Positions 42,515-51,762 of a DNA stretch of 64,000 nucleotides are shown one piece after another. Below the pieces are notes generated by a model. The model was not told the origin of the DNA. It saw only the letters and a program-made list of their open reading frames with translations, and ran no database searches. The position numbers and the translations under genes are program-made. The stretch's first letter is position 1. The number at the start of each line of letters is the position of its first letter. This DNA is from JAZDRH01 sp047470865 (GTDB lineage: Bacteria; Pseudomonadota; Gammaproteobacteria; Pseudomonadales; Pseudomonadaceae): positions 1-64,000 of the forward strand of contig NZ_JAZDRH010000016.1 in the NCBI RefSeq assembly GCF_047470865.1, given 5' to 3'.

Positions 42515-45337
42515 ATGCAGGACTTTTCTTTGAAAAATAGAGACGAAGATTTATCTGTAATGGAAGTGCAAAGTTGGAAGCAGCAAGCTGTACTACGTCT
42601 GAAAGAAGGCTTACTAATTGCTTTAGTTGTTATTTGTGTGTTTTTTTGGATGTCGTTAGCCACTTTTGATGCTAATGATCCAGGCTTTACTAATATTAAC
42701 GTGCAAAACGCACCTATTCGAAATGCCGGTGGTCCTTTGGGGGCGTGGATTTCGGATGTACTCTTTAGCGTGCTAGGCTATTTTGCATGGATATTTCCAT
42801 TGATCTTAATGTTCAAAATCGCTCAGGTTTTTGTGAATCGTTACAAACCAATGATTTGGAATGGTTGGCTATTTACATTACGCGCCTCAGGTTTTTGTTT
42901 TTTAGTGGCAACAGGAGCTGCGTTAACGGCGATTCATTTCCAAGAGCCAGCGAATGCCCCCGCTAATTTTAATATTTTAGGTAAAGCTTTAGGGTTCACT
43001 TTAGAGCAATTATTAGGTACTCAAGGCTCCAGTTTATTGCTTATTGCAGCATTTTTATTTGGTTTTACTGCCTTTAGTAATCTCTCTTGGTTTGCTGTAA
43101 TGGAAGCTATAGGGCGCTTTACTTTAGGTGCTCTCGACTGGGGCTTTGAAAAACTCAAAGCCTGGTGGCAAGTTAAAGAAGATAAAAAAGTATTTGATGA
43201 TGAAGAGGATGAACCATTACTAGCGCCTAAACTGATGGATGAAGAACCTGATTTTGATGAGGATAGCTTCTCAGCATTGGATGACTTTGAGCCTGACCAC
43301 GTAAAACCACGTGCGGCACCTGTAACAGCTGATGAGCCTGTGAAAAGTAATAAGCCTATTATCGTTCCACCTGCAAGATCTACATCAAAATCAGTAGTTA
43401 CTGAAGACGAGGAAACTAGCGACTTCATTTGGAGTGGTTTTGACTCTGATCGCCATGAGCCAGTAGTGAGCGACGATTTTGAGTTTGATAATTCTGAACC
43501 TGTCATGCTAACACCGCCACAAAAAGCCAGAGCTCATGCAGAGAAAACAGCTCCTGTTACCCATGAGGTAGATGAAACCTTCTATTTTGAGCCAGATGAA
43601 CTAGATGAGTTAGATGAACAACCTTATAGTTCCAGTTTGGTTGGGTCAAAAAACAATGCTTCATTTCATCGGCCAGTTGCCAATGATGTGGATTTTGGTT
43701 TTGTAGATGATGAAGATGATGTGCCTGTGTTGTCACAGCCCGCACGTGAGCCCGTAGCTATTACAGCGCCTGATCCTATTCCTACTATTCCTGTACCGCA
43801 ATTTGCTCAAACTATGCCAGGTATGCAGCGTGAAACAGTGCGTAGCTTGCCACCGTTACCATCAGTTGAATTGCTAGATGCGGCTGAGATTAAAGAGCAA
43901 AGTTACTCAGAAGAATCGCTACAGGAAATGTCTCATGTCCTAGAAACCAAGCTCAAAGAGTTTGGTGTGTCGGTTAGGGTTGAGTCTGTGCATCCTGGTC
44001 CTGTGGTAACACGCTTTGAAATTTTATTGGCAGCGGGGGTGAAGGTTAGTCGTATTACTAACCTGGCAAAAGACTTGGCACGCTCAATGGCGATGACTAG
44101 CGTACGAGTGGTTGAGGTGATTCAGGGGAAAACCACGGTTGGTATTGAGGTGCCCAATGAAAATCGCCAAGTAGTACGTTTAATTGAAGTGATAGATTCA
44201 CCTGAGTTTCAAGAGGCTAAATCGCCTGTGGCGTTGGCGTTAGGGCATGATATTGGTGGGCAACCAGTAACCGCTGACTTGGCAAAAATGCCGCATCTAT
44301 TAGTGGCAGGTACTACTGGTTCTGGTAAGTCTGTAGGGGTTAACGCCATGATTTTGTCTGTACTTTTTAAGTCTACACCTGAAGAAGTACGGATGATTAT
44401 GATAGACCCGAAAATGCTAGAACTTTCGATTTATGAAGGTATTCCGCATTTACTCTGTCCTGTTGTAACGGATATGAAAGAAGCGGCTAATGCTTTACGT
44501 TGGTGTGTAGCAGAAATGGAACGCCGCTATAAGCTGCTGGCAGCGGTAGGCGTACGTAATTTGGCTGGTTATAACCGTAAAGTTAAAGATGCTCAAGAAA
44601 TCGGACGACCGCTCAGTGATCCGTTATACCGCAAAAAAAGCATTGATGACCTACCACCACCTTTAGATAAACTATCCACTATTGTGGTGGTAATTGATGA
44701 GTTTGCCGACATGATGATGATTGTCGACAAGAAAACCGTTGAGGAACTTATCGCCCGTATTGCTCAAAAAGCACGTGCGGCCGGTATTCATTTAATTCTA
44801 GCCACTCAGCGGCCATCAGTAGATGTGATTACAGGTTTAATTAAGGCCAATGTGCCAACACGCATGGCATTCCAAGTATCCAGTAAAATTGACTCCCGTA
44901 CTATTCTGGATCAAGGGGGCGCTGAGCAGTTGCTAGGCTATGGTGATATGTTATTTTTAGCACCAGGTACTAGCGTGCCAAATCGTGTGCATGGTGCTTT
45001 TGTTTCTGATGATGAAGTGCATCGTGTAGTGGAAGCTTGGAAACAGCGTGGCACACCAGAATATATCGATGAAATTTTAGCAGGCGCTGAAGATGACAAC
45101 GGCAGTGAAGGCTTTGAAGGCACTGGCAGTGATGAAGATGATCCGCTTTATGATGAAGCGGTACAGTTTGTGACGCAATCGCGCCGCGCGTCTATCTCTG
45201 CAGTGCAACGTAAACTACGCGTTGGTTATAACCGTGCTGCTCGCATGATTGAAGCTATGGAGGCTGCAGGTGTGGTATCTGCACCAAGCCATAATGGTTC
45301 ACGTGATGTAATAGCTCCTCCTCCTTATCGTGATTAA
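42515..45337 (+). CDS. ftsK: DNA translocase FtsK
   Basis: FtsK coordinates chromosome dimer resolution with septum closure. The 940-residue product has four or five N-terminal membrane helices (to about 200), an acidic Pro-rich linker (about 225-470), the RecA-type motor with Walker A GTTGSGKSVG near 606 and Walker B VVVIDEFAD near 729, and the C-terminal gamma winged-helix domain that reads KOPS sites (AVQRKLRVGYNRAARMIEAM, cited in part). In Pseudomonas a trxB gene sits between aat and ftsK; here they are adjacent. lolA follows after nine bases. Confidence 0.97.
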   Translation: MQDFSLKNRDEDLSVMEVQSWKQQAVLRLKEGLLIALVVICVFFWMSLATFDANDPGFTNINVQNAPIRNAGGPLGAWISDVLFSVLGYFAWIFPLILMFKIAQVFVNRYKPMIWNGWLFTLRASGFCFLVATGAALTAIHFQEPANAPANFNILGKALGFTLEQLLGTQGSSLLLIAAFLFGFTAFSNLSWFAVMEAIGRFTLGALDWGFEKLKAWWQVKEDKKVFDDEEDEPLLAPKLMDEEPDFDEDSFSALDDFEPDHVKPRAAPVTADEPVKSNKPIIVPPARSTSKSVVTEDEETSDFIWSGFDSDRHEPVVSDDFEFDNSEPVMLTPPQKARAHAEKTAPVTHEVDETFYFEPDELDELDEQPYSSSLVGSKNNASFHRPVANDVDFGFVDDEDDVPVLSQPAREPVAITAPDPIPTIPVPQFAQTMPGMQRETVRSLPPLPSVELLDAAEIKEQSYSEESLQEMSHVLETKLKEFGVSVRVESVHPGPVVTRFEILLAAGVKVSRITNLAKDLARSMAMTSVRVVEVIQGKTTVGIEVPNENRQVVRLIEVIDSPEFQEAKSPVALALGHDIGGQPVTADLAKMPHLLVAGTTGSGKSVGVNAMILSVLFKSTPEEVRMIMIDPKMLELSIYEGIPHLLCPVVTDMKEAANALRWCVAEMERRYKLLAAVGVRNLAGYNRKVKDAQEIGRPLSDPLYRKKSIDDLPPPLDKLSTIVVVIDEFADMMMIVDKKTVEELIARIAQKARAAGIHLILATQRPSVDVITGLIKANVPTRMAFQVSSKIDSRTILDQGGAEQLLGYGDMLFLAPGTSVPNRVHGAFVSDDEVHRVVEAWKQRGTPEYIDEILAGAEDDNGSEGFEGTGSDEDDPLYDEAVQFVTQSRRASISAVQRKLRVGYNRAARMIEAMEAAGVVSAPSHNGSRDVIAPPPYRD

Positions 45338-45346
45338 GAGAACTCT

Positions 45347-45982
45347 ATGCGTATACTTTTAAAAGCACTAACCCGTTTTTCATTAGCTGTTGGCTTGGTG
45401 TTGTCGATAGTACCAGCCCAGGCACAGGATGCCGCTCAGCGTTTGAGTGATTTACTCAGTAAGACAAACACTATCTCCGGGCGTTTTTCGCAACTGACGC
45501 TAGATGCCAGTGGTACGCAACTACAAGAAGCGCAAGGTAATATGGTGTTGCAACGACCAGGCCAGTTTCGTTGGCATACGGATCCACCTTTAGAGCAAGA
45601 ATTAGTCAGTGATGGCAAAACCGTGTGGTTATATGACCCTGACTTAATGCAGGTGACAGTGCAAAAAATGGATCAGCGCTTAACTCATACGCCAGCTTTA
45701 CTGTTATCAGGTAGTGCTAAACAAATCAGTGAAAACTTTGAGGTAGAGGTTTTTGAAGGCGGCACTGTTGTTGACTTTACACTGCGCCCTAAGGCTAAAG
45801 ATACCTTGTTTGACAGCCTGCGCTTATCGTTTCGTAATGGCGTAATTAATGACATGCAACTATTGGATGCGGTGGGACAGCGCACCAATATTCTCTTTTT
45901 TGAACTGGAAATGAATAAACCAGTGGATAAAAAACAATTTACTTTTGATGTGCCTAAAGGCGTTGATGTGATTCAGGAGTAA
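45347..45982 (+). CDS. lolA: Outer-membrane lipoprotein carrier protein LolA
   Basis: LolA shuttles lipoproteins across the periplasm from LolCDE to LolB. The 211-residue precursor has a signal peptide likely cut after AQA near residue 26, then the half-barrel fold with QRPGQFRWHTDPP near 68-80. AGAG lies before the ATG. It sits between ftsK and rarA as in many Gammaproteobacteria. This window encodes several lipoproteins that would be its cargo. Confidence 0.96.
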   Translation: MRILLKALTRFSLAVGLVLSIVPAQAQDAAQRLSDLLSKTNTISGRFSQLTLDASGTQLQEAQGNMVLQRPGQFRWHTDPPLEQELVSDGKTVWLYDPDLMQVTVQKMDQRLTHTPALLLSGSAKQISENFEVEVFEGGTVVDFTLRPKAKDTLFDSLRLSFRNGVINDMQLLDAVGQRTNILFFELEMNKPVDKKQFTFDVPKGVDVIQE

Positions 45983-45984
45983 GT

Positions 45985-47310
45985 GTGGATTTATTTGCGC
46001 AAACGCCACCAGCCCAACCACTAGCCGCACGTTTGCGTGCGGCTAACTTGCATGAGTACGTTGGACAGCAGCATATTTTAGCAGCTGGTAAACCTTTGCG
46101 CGAAGCACTAGAGCAAGGCGCTTTGCACTCCATGATTTTTTGGGGGCCGCCTGGTGTAGGTAAAACCACCTTAGCTAAGTTACTGGCTGATATTACAGAT
46201 GCGCACTTTGAAACTATTTCGGCGGTATTGTCTGGGGTAAAAGAAATTCGCCAAGCTGTAGATATCGCTCGCCAGCAGGCAGGACGTGGGCGTCGCACGA
46301 TTTTATTTGTAGATGAAGTCCATCGTTTTAATAAGAGCCAGCAAGATGCCTTTTTGCCCTATGTGGAAGATGGAACACTGATTTTTATTGGTGCGACAAC
46401 AGAGAACCCTTCCTTTGAACTGAATAATGCATTGTTGTCGCGTGCTCGTGTTTATGTATTAAAAAGCCTTGATCAAGAAGCTATGTTGCAATTAATAGAA
46501 CGTGCGCTTACGGAAGATAAAGGCTTAGGTGCGCGCCAATTAAGCATGGACTTTGCAGCTAAAGAGCTATTAATGAATGCAGCCGATGGCGACGGTCGAC
46601 GCTTGCTTAATCTATTAGAAAATGCGGCTGACTTAGTTGAAGATGGCAGTGCTATAGAAATAGAACTACTGAAAAGCTTGCTAGGTGATAGTGTTCGGCG
46701 CTTTGATAAGGGCGGTGAGGCTTTTTATGATCAAATTTCTGCACTGCACAAATCGGTACGAGGCTCTAATCCTGACGCTGCACTGTATTGGTTTGCTCGC
46801 ATGTTGGATGGCGGCTGTGACCCGCTTTATATAGCTCGTCGGGTGGTGCGCATGGCCAGTGAAGATATTGGTAATGCGGATCCCAGAGCTTTAGGTATTT
46901 GTTTAGATGCATGGCATGTGCAAGAGCGCCTTGGTAGCCCAGAAGGCGAGTTGGCTATTGCTCAAGCCGTAGTCTATTTAGCTTGCGCGGCAAAAAGTAA
47001 TGCAGTGTATATGGGATATAAAGCCGCGCGGCGTGATGCTGCTGAGTTTGGCTCTTTAGAAGTGCCATTGCATTTGCGTAATGCACCTACCAAACTCATG
47101 AAACAACTCGGTTATGGGGAAGAATACCGCTATGCCCATGATGAGCCTAATGCGTATGCTGCCGGTGAAGATTATTTCCCAGAAGAGTTATCGCCACGTC
47201 AGTATTACCAGCCGGTAGAGCGTGGTTTAGAAATAAAAATTGCCCAAAAGCTTGAGCATCTACGCCATTTAGATACAAATAGCGCACGTCAAAGACGTAA
47301 ACAACCATGA
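45985..47310 (+). CDS. rarA: Replication-associated recombination protein RarA (MgsA)
   Basis: RarA is a clamp-loader-like AAA+ ATPase acting at stalled replication forks. The 441-residue product starts at GTG 45985 (AGGAG just upstream, inside the end of lolA), with Walker A GPPGVGKTT near 52, Walker B LFVDEVHRFN near 108 and the C-terminal tetramerisation region. It overlaps crcB by four bases. Confidence 0.96.
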   Translation: MDLFAQTPPAQPLAARLRAANLHEYVGQQHILAAGKPLREALEQGALHSMIFWGPPGVGKTTLAKLLADITDAHFETISAVLSGVKEIRQAVDIARQQAGRGRRTILFVDEVHRFNKSQQDAFLPYVEDGTLIFIGATTENPSFELNNALLSRARVYVLKSLDQEAMLQLIERALTEDKGLGARQLSMDFAAKELLMNAADGDGRRLLNLLENAADLVEDGSAIEIELLKSLLGDSVRRFDKGGEAFYDQISALHKSVRGSNPDAALYWFARMLDGGCDPLYIARRVVRMASEDIGNADPRALGICLDAWHVQERLGSPEGELAIAQAVVYLACAAKSNAVYMGYKAARRDAAEFGSLEVPLHLRNAPTKLMKQLGYGEEYRYAHDEPNAYAAGEDYFPEELSPRQYYQPVERGLEIKIAQKLEHLRHLDTNSARQRRKQP

Positions 47311-47684
47311 ATATTGCTGTTTTTTTTGCGATTGCCTTAGGCGGTGCTGTTGGGAGCCTGTTGCGTTATATGGTAGGCTTGTGGGTTAGTGCACATTGGG
47401 CAAGTTATTTTTATCTAGCTACTTTTAGTGTAAATATACTAGGTAGTTTTTTAATGGGCTGTTTGTACGGATTATTTCTGTTGCGCCCAGAAATACCAGA
47501 AGTGATTCGTTTAGGTAGTATGGTTGGTCTGTTAGGCGGTTTTACTACCTTTTCCTCCTTCTCTATTGAGTCATTTCGCTTATTGCAAAATGGGCATATT
47601 TTAACGGCTTTAGGCTATATACTTTTAAGTGTTGCATTAGGCTTGCTAGCGGCATGGGCAGGCGTTGTGTTAACAAAATCTTGA
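47307..47684 (+). CDS. crcB: Fluoride ion channel CrcB
   Basis: CrcB (Fluc) is a dimeric channel that exports fluoride. The 125-residue product has four membrane helices, an early GGAVGSLLRY segment, the NILGSFLMG helix-2 motif and the GFTTFSSFS motif near 75-83 that lines the pore. It overlaps rarA by four bases and precedes serS. I saw no fluoride-riboswitch-like leader; it is read from the ftsK-rarA transcript. Confidence 0.95.
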   Translation: MNIAVFFAIALGGAVGSLLRYMVGLWVSAHWASYFYLATFSVNILGSFLMGCLYGLFLLRPEIPEVIRLGSMVGLLGGFTTFSSFSIESFRLLQNGHILTALGYILLSVALGLLAAWAGVVLTKS

Positions 47685-47705
47685 TAACTAAGTACGGATA
47701 TTTTC

Positions 47706-48989
47706 ATGCTTGATTCTAAATTGGTTCGCACCCAACCTCATGAGGTAGCTGCGCTACTGAAAAAACGTGGGTTTATTCTCGATGTAGAGAAAATTAGCGA
47801 GTTAGAAGCTCAACGTAAACAAGTTCAGTCTCGTACTGAAGAGCTGCAAGCACAGCGTAATAGTCGCTCGAAAAATATCGGGCAAGCTAAAGCACGTGGT
47901 GAAGATATCGCGCCTTTATTGGCTGAAGTAGATCAGCTAGGTTCTGACTTGGATAACAGCAAGCGCGAATTGGAAAGAATTCAAGCTGAGTTTGATGCTG
48001 TTTTATTAAGTATTCCTAATATTGCCCATGAGTCAGTGCCAGAAGGCGCTGATGAAGAAGAGAATGTTGAAGTACGCCGTTGGGGTACAGCCAATACATT
48101 TTCTTTTCCAGTTAAAGACCATGTTGAGTTAGGTGAAAACCTAGGAGGCATGAGTTTTGAAACAGCCGCCAAGTTATCAGGCGCACGCTTTGTCGTATTA
48201 CGTAATGGTATTGCGCGCTTGCATCGCGCATTAGCGCAGTTTATGTTGAACTTACATACTTCTGAGCATGGTTACGAAGAGGCTTACACACCTTACTTAG
48301 TGCAAGCTCCAGCACTGCAGGGCACAGGGCAGTTGCCTAAGTTTGAAGAGGACTTATTCCGTTTGGATCGTGAAGACCAAGCGTCGTTATATCTGATTCC
48401 AACGGCAGAAGTCACACTAACCAATACAGTGGCTGATAGTATTTTAGAAGCTAAAGATTTACCTATTAAACTGGTAGCGCATTCACCTTGTTTTCGCAGT
48501 GAGGCAGGCGCATCCGGTCGGGACACTCGGGGCATGATTCGCCAGCATCAGTTCGATAAGGTAGAAATGGTACAAATCGTGGCGCCAGAACAGTCATTTG
48601 AGGCGCTAGAAAGCCTAACCAATAATGCTGAACGAGTATTGCAGTTATTAAATTTACCTTACCGGGTAATGGCGTTATGTACTGGTGATATGGGCTTTAG
48701 CGCAACTAAAACCTATGATCTTGAGGTCTGGATTCCTAGCCAAAATAAATACCGCGAAATTTCATCATGCTCTAACTGTGGTGATTTCCAAGCGCGACGT
48801 ATGCAAGCGCGTTATCGTCATCCTGAAACAGGTAAGCCTGAATTAGTACATACACTCAACGGTTCTGGTTTGGCGGTAGGTCGTACTTTGGTCGCGGTAC
48901 TTGAGAATTATCAGCAAGCTGATGGTAGCATTCTTGTACCAGAAGTATTGCGTCCTTATATGGGCGGACTTGAAGTGATTCAGGCTTAA
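47706..48989 (+). CDS. serS: Seryl-tRNA synthetase
   Basis: SerRS charges tRNA-Ser (one such tRNA is encoded at 31810-31900). The 427-residue product has the N-terminal long helical arm (about 30-100) that binds the variable arm of tRNA-Ser, and the class II core with motif 2 FRSEAGASGRDTRGMIRQHQF (in part: FRSEAGASGRDT) and motif 3 GSGLAVGRTLVA. A terminator follows at 49015-49043. Confidence 0.98.
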   Translation: MLDSKLVRTQPHEVAALLKKRGFILDVEKISELEAQRKQVQSRTEELQAQRNSRSKNIGQAKARGEDIAPLLAEVDQLGSDLDNSKRELERIQAEFDAVLLSIPNIAHESVPEGADEEENVEVRRWGTANTFSFPVKDHVELGENLGGMSFETAAKLSGARFVVLRNGIARLHRALAQFMLNLHTSEHGYEEAYTPYLVQAPALQGTGQLPKFEEDLFRLDREDQASLYLIPTAEVTLTNTVADSILEAKDLPIKLVAHSPCFRSEAGASGRDTRGMIRQHQFDKVEMVQIVAPEQSFEALESLTNNAERVLQLLNLPYRVMALCTGDMGFSATKTYDLEVWIPSQNKYREISSCSNCGDFQARRMQARYRHPETGKPELVHTLNGSGLAVGRTLVAVLENYQQADGSILVPEVLRPYMGGLEVIQA

Positions 48990-49014
48990 CGGCTGATCTC
49001 ACTTGAGCATTATT

Positions 49015-49043
49015 AAAAAGGATGAGGTAAACTCATCCTTTTT
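49015..49043 (+). terminator. Intrinsic terminator after serS
   Basis: AAAAAGGATGAG pairs with CTCATCCTTTTT around GTAAA. Confidence 0.92.
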
Positions 49044-49072
49044 CTATTTCAGCTTTTAGCACAGGAAAAGTC

Positions 49073-50053
49073 ATGGAACTCTTGCCTTTATTTCATCATC
49101 TTTCACAGCGCACCGTGGTTGTGGTAGGTGGCGGGGAAGTGGCGCTGCGAAAATGCCGTTTGTTAGCCAGAGCAGGGGCTAAAATTCGTGTGATTGCACC
49201 TGATGTTATTTCTGATCTTGAAGATTTATTACAAGAGCACCAAGGGCAAATAGTTTTACGTGACTATCAAAGTAGTGATGTAGAAAATGCAGTACTAGTT
49301 ATTGCAGCAACTAATAATATGGCTGTCAATGAGCATGTGTCTATTGATGCAAAAGCCTTAAATATTCCAGTAAATGTGGTGGATAGCCCTGAGTTGTGCA
49401 CTGTTGTATTTCCAGCCATTGTTGATCGCTCCCCCATAATGGTGGCTATTTCTAGTGGCGGTCATGCGCCTGTCTTAACACGTATTCTGCGCGGAAAGTT
49501 AGAAACACAGTTACCTATTGCTTATGCTCAATTAGCTCAGTTTGCTCGGTTTAATCGCAAAGCTGTAAAGCAGCGTTTTGATGATGTGCATGAACGACGT
49601 ATTTTTTGGGAAAATGTATTGCAAGGGCATATTGCTGAAATGATTTTTGCAGGCAATGTGGAGAAAGCCCAAAAAGAGATTGAAAAAGCGCTAGAGAGTG
49701 GACAAGAACCTCAGGGAGAACTGTATTGGATCAGTGTATTAACAGATGATCCTGAGTTGTTGACGTTCAAAGCGTTACGTTTAATGCAGCAAGCTGACAT
49801 GGTTTATTACAATGATGCTTTAAGCCCTAATATTGTCGACTTATGCCGCCGAGATGCCGACTTAATTGGCGTTGATAGTGACGAAAATATTACGGCAGAA
49901 CGCTTTCTCCCGTGGTTGCAGCAAGGCAAACGTGTCGTTTGTTTATCTGATAAGCCATTATCAAGCCAGTACGTTAAAACAGTAGTTAAACGTTGTGAAG
50001 AAGAAGGCGTTATTTGTATTCAGGTTCCAAGTGTGAATACCTTAAAAGGCTGA
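49073..50053 (+). CDS. cysG: Siroheme synthase CysG with truncated methyltransferase domain
   Basis: CysG normally makes siroheme from uroporphyrinogen III in one chain of about 460 residues. Here the product has 326. The N-terminal dehydrogenase/ferrochelatase half is complete (GGGEVALRK near 19-27, Asp104 and Ser128 at the positions of the Salmonella active-site residues). From about 215 a methyltransferase remnant follows: VLTDDPELLT replaces the SAM-binding GAGPGD-type motif, LSDKPLSSQ stands where the GDPFIFGRGG motif should be, and the last 130 or so residues are missing. The stop is clean with a palindrome over it. This protein probably still converts precorrin-2 to siroheme but cannot methylate. 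Confidence 0.9.
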   Translation: MELLPLFHHLSQRTVVVVGGGEVALRKCRLLARAGAKIRVIAPDVISDLEDLLQEHQGQIVLRDYQSSDVENAVLVIAATNNMAVNEHVSIDAKALNIPVNVVDSPELCTVVFPAIVDRSPIMVAISSGGHAPVLTRILRGKLETQLPIAYAQLAQFARFNRKAVKQRFDDVHERRIFWENVLQGHIAEMIFAGNVEKAQKEIEKALESGQEPQGELYWISVLTDDPELLTFKALRLMQQADMVYYNDALSPNIVDLCRRDADLIGVDSDENITAERFLPWLQQGKRVVCLSDKPLSSQYVKTVVKRCEEEGVICIQVPSVNTLKG

Positions 50054-50070
50054 TCGTTTAAACGATCAGC
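50049..50070. terminator. Perfect 22-base palindrome over the cysG end
   Basis: GCTGATCGTTT followed by its exact reverse complement covers the cysG stop codon and the stop of the convergent gene. It could work as a compact two-way terminator despite lacking T-runs beyond its centre. Confidence 0.5.
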
Positions 50071-50738
50071 ACTGCATCACTGTCTTGTAATACGACATAG
50101 TCTTTTATTGTTCCAGATTCATAGGCAATTCCTAAGTTACTATTAATTTTTGGAATACGTGGATCCTGACGCACAAAATACAATGTTAATAGTTTATCTT
50201 GCTGTTCAAAGCATAGTTGTAGCTGATGCTCCATAAACTCCCAGCTAACTAAGCGACTGCCGACTAACTGCTCTGTTAATTCATCCCATTGATGTTCTGC
50301 AAAGTTGCTAACCCAGGGCCGCATTTGTGAATAAGTAGAAGGGTGATTAGTCAGTACTCGATCGTTATACAGGACATAAGAGCCAGCTCCCCAAACAGCA
50401 TAGGTTAAAAACTGCTGCTGATTTAACTCAATGCCAAAAAATCCTGGGCCACCCATGCCGTAAGTGCCTAAGTGAAAACATAGGCTGGTAACTAATTGGC
50501 CTATTAATTGTGTAGGTGTTGTATCACATAACAAAACAGGACGATTAAACATCAGTAGCTCGCAAGGATCAGGGTCACCATACAGTAGGTACGCTTGTTC
50601 TTCGCCTTTAGGTAAGCCTAAATCCATGGCAGAGAGCCATCCTTTAACACGCGCTTGCTCTACTTCTGCTAAGGGTACTTGCTTGGCATATCGTTCAATT
50701 AAGCCCATCTTTAAATTACTAAAAGGATGTTCTTGCAT
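50058..50738 (-). CDS. Hypothetical protein, cytoplasmic
   Basis: I do not recognise this 226-residue protein. It has no signal peptide or membrane helix and is rich in aromatic residues and Gln. A glycine-rich segment (LGTYGMGGPGFFGIEL near 90-105) followed by VWGAGSYVLY is its most distinctive part. It starts nine bases after the end of the YpfJ-type peptidase gene on the same strand (TTGCTCC spacer), so the two are probably one operon. A clean start and full length suggest a real gene. Confidence 0.75.
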   Translation of the reverse strand: MQEHPFSNLKMGLIERYAKQVPLAEVEQARVKGWLSAMDLGLPKGEEQAYLLYGDPDPCELLMFNRPVLLCDTTPTQLIGQLVTSLCFHLGTYGMGGPGFFGIELNQQQFLTYAVWGAGSYVLYNDRVLTNHPSTYSQMRPWVSNFAEHQWDELTEQLVGSRLVSWEFMEHQLQLCFEQQDKLLTLYFVRQDPRIPKINSNLGIAYESGTIKDYVVLQDSDAVLIV

Positions 50739-50746
50739 TGTTGCTC

Positions 50747-51613
50747 CTATAAAATTTTAGCGCTGAAAGTATCACAGCGATTCATATCGCCATATTGGAA
50801 ACCTTGTTTAAACCAGTGCTCACGTTGTTTCGCTGTTCCATGAGTGAAGGCGTCAGGTACAACATAGCCTTGGCTTTGTTTTTGTAGACGATCATCACCA
50901 ATAGCTTGTGCCGCATTTAAAGCATCTTCTAAATCACCAGCCTCTAACCAGCTATGACGTTTTTGTGCATGATGAGCCCAAATACCTGCAAAACAATCGG
51001 CTTGTAATTCTTGACGAACCAGTAAGCCATTGTTGCCCTCAACGTTGTGACCTTGCTGGCGAGCTTGCTGTACTTGCTTACTAATACCTAATACAGTTTG
51101 CACATGGTGACCTACTTCATGAGCAATAACATAGGCTTGGGCAAATTCCCCGCCTGCATTAAAACGCTCGCGTAGCTCACGGAAAAAGCTTAAATCAATA
51201 TAGACTTTTTGGTCTGCTGGACAATAGAAAGGTCCCATAGCTGAGCTTGCATTGCCACAGGCGCTGCGCACTGAGTTTTCAAAAACAACTAAGGTTGGAG
51301 CTGGGTAATTAGCGTGTTTCTGGGTAAACAAAGCACGCCATGTGTCTTCAGTGTCACCTAGTATGGCCGCCGTAAAGTCAAAGTTACGATTATCTTCTGC
51401 AGTAGGAGGTTGCTTACTACTACTTGCTGAGTGAGGTTGATTAATCACCTCATTGGCAACTTGCCCCAGAATTTGCATCGGATCTTGCCCGTTAATAAGG
51501 CCAAGTACCACTATAATAGCAACACCACCCAACGTAAGTTTTCCACCAAGCTTAGTGCCTTTTCCACGTTGATCTTGAATATTTTCACTTCGACGTGCTT
51601 TGTCCCAGCGCAT
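50747..51613 (-). CDS. ypfJ: YpfJ-type neutral zinc metallopeptidase
   Basis: The 288-residue product has a basic N-terminus, one membrane helix (about 28-42) and an extracytoplasmic zinc-peptidase domain with HEVGHHVQ near 164 and a downstream QELQADCFAG motif that supplies the third ligand. It matches the KPN_02809/YpfJ neutral zinc metallopeptidase family, whose substrates are not known. It lies upstream of the unknown 226-residue gene. Confidence 0.9.
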   Translation of the reverse strand: MRWDKARRSENIQDQRGKGTKLGGKLTLGGVAIIVVLGLINGQDPMQILGQVANEVINQPHSASSSKQPPTAEDNRNFDFTAAILGDTEDTWRALFTQKHANYPAPTLVVFENSVRSACGNASSAMGPFYCPADQKVYIDLSFFRELRERFNAGGEFAQAYVIAHEVGHHVQTVLGISKQVQQARQQGHNVEGNNGLLVRQELQADCFAGIWAHHAQKRHSWLEAGDLEDALNAAQAIGDDRLQKQSQGYVVPDAFTHGTAKQREHWFKQGFQYGDMNRCDTFSAKIL

Positions 51614-51762
51614 AATAGTTAATCCAGTTCAAATAAATACTAAAGTTTAAAGTGTTTTTAATTAATATAAATAGTTATATTGTTAAATGCGTATAGGTTT
51701 ATTTTGTGTAGTTTTGCTACTTTGGCTGTGTCTGCATATATGCACTAGGGAGCGCAGAGTAA

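Noticed and set aside
43021..43506. Long minus-strand frame with Ser-rich product inside ftsK
   Set aside because: It is the shadow of the acidic linker of FtsK, whose Asp/Glu codons read as Ser on the other strand.
47307..47684. Possible fluoride riboswitch before crcB
   Set aside because: crcB overlaps the end of rarA by four bases and no leader exists to hold such a structure.
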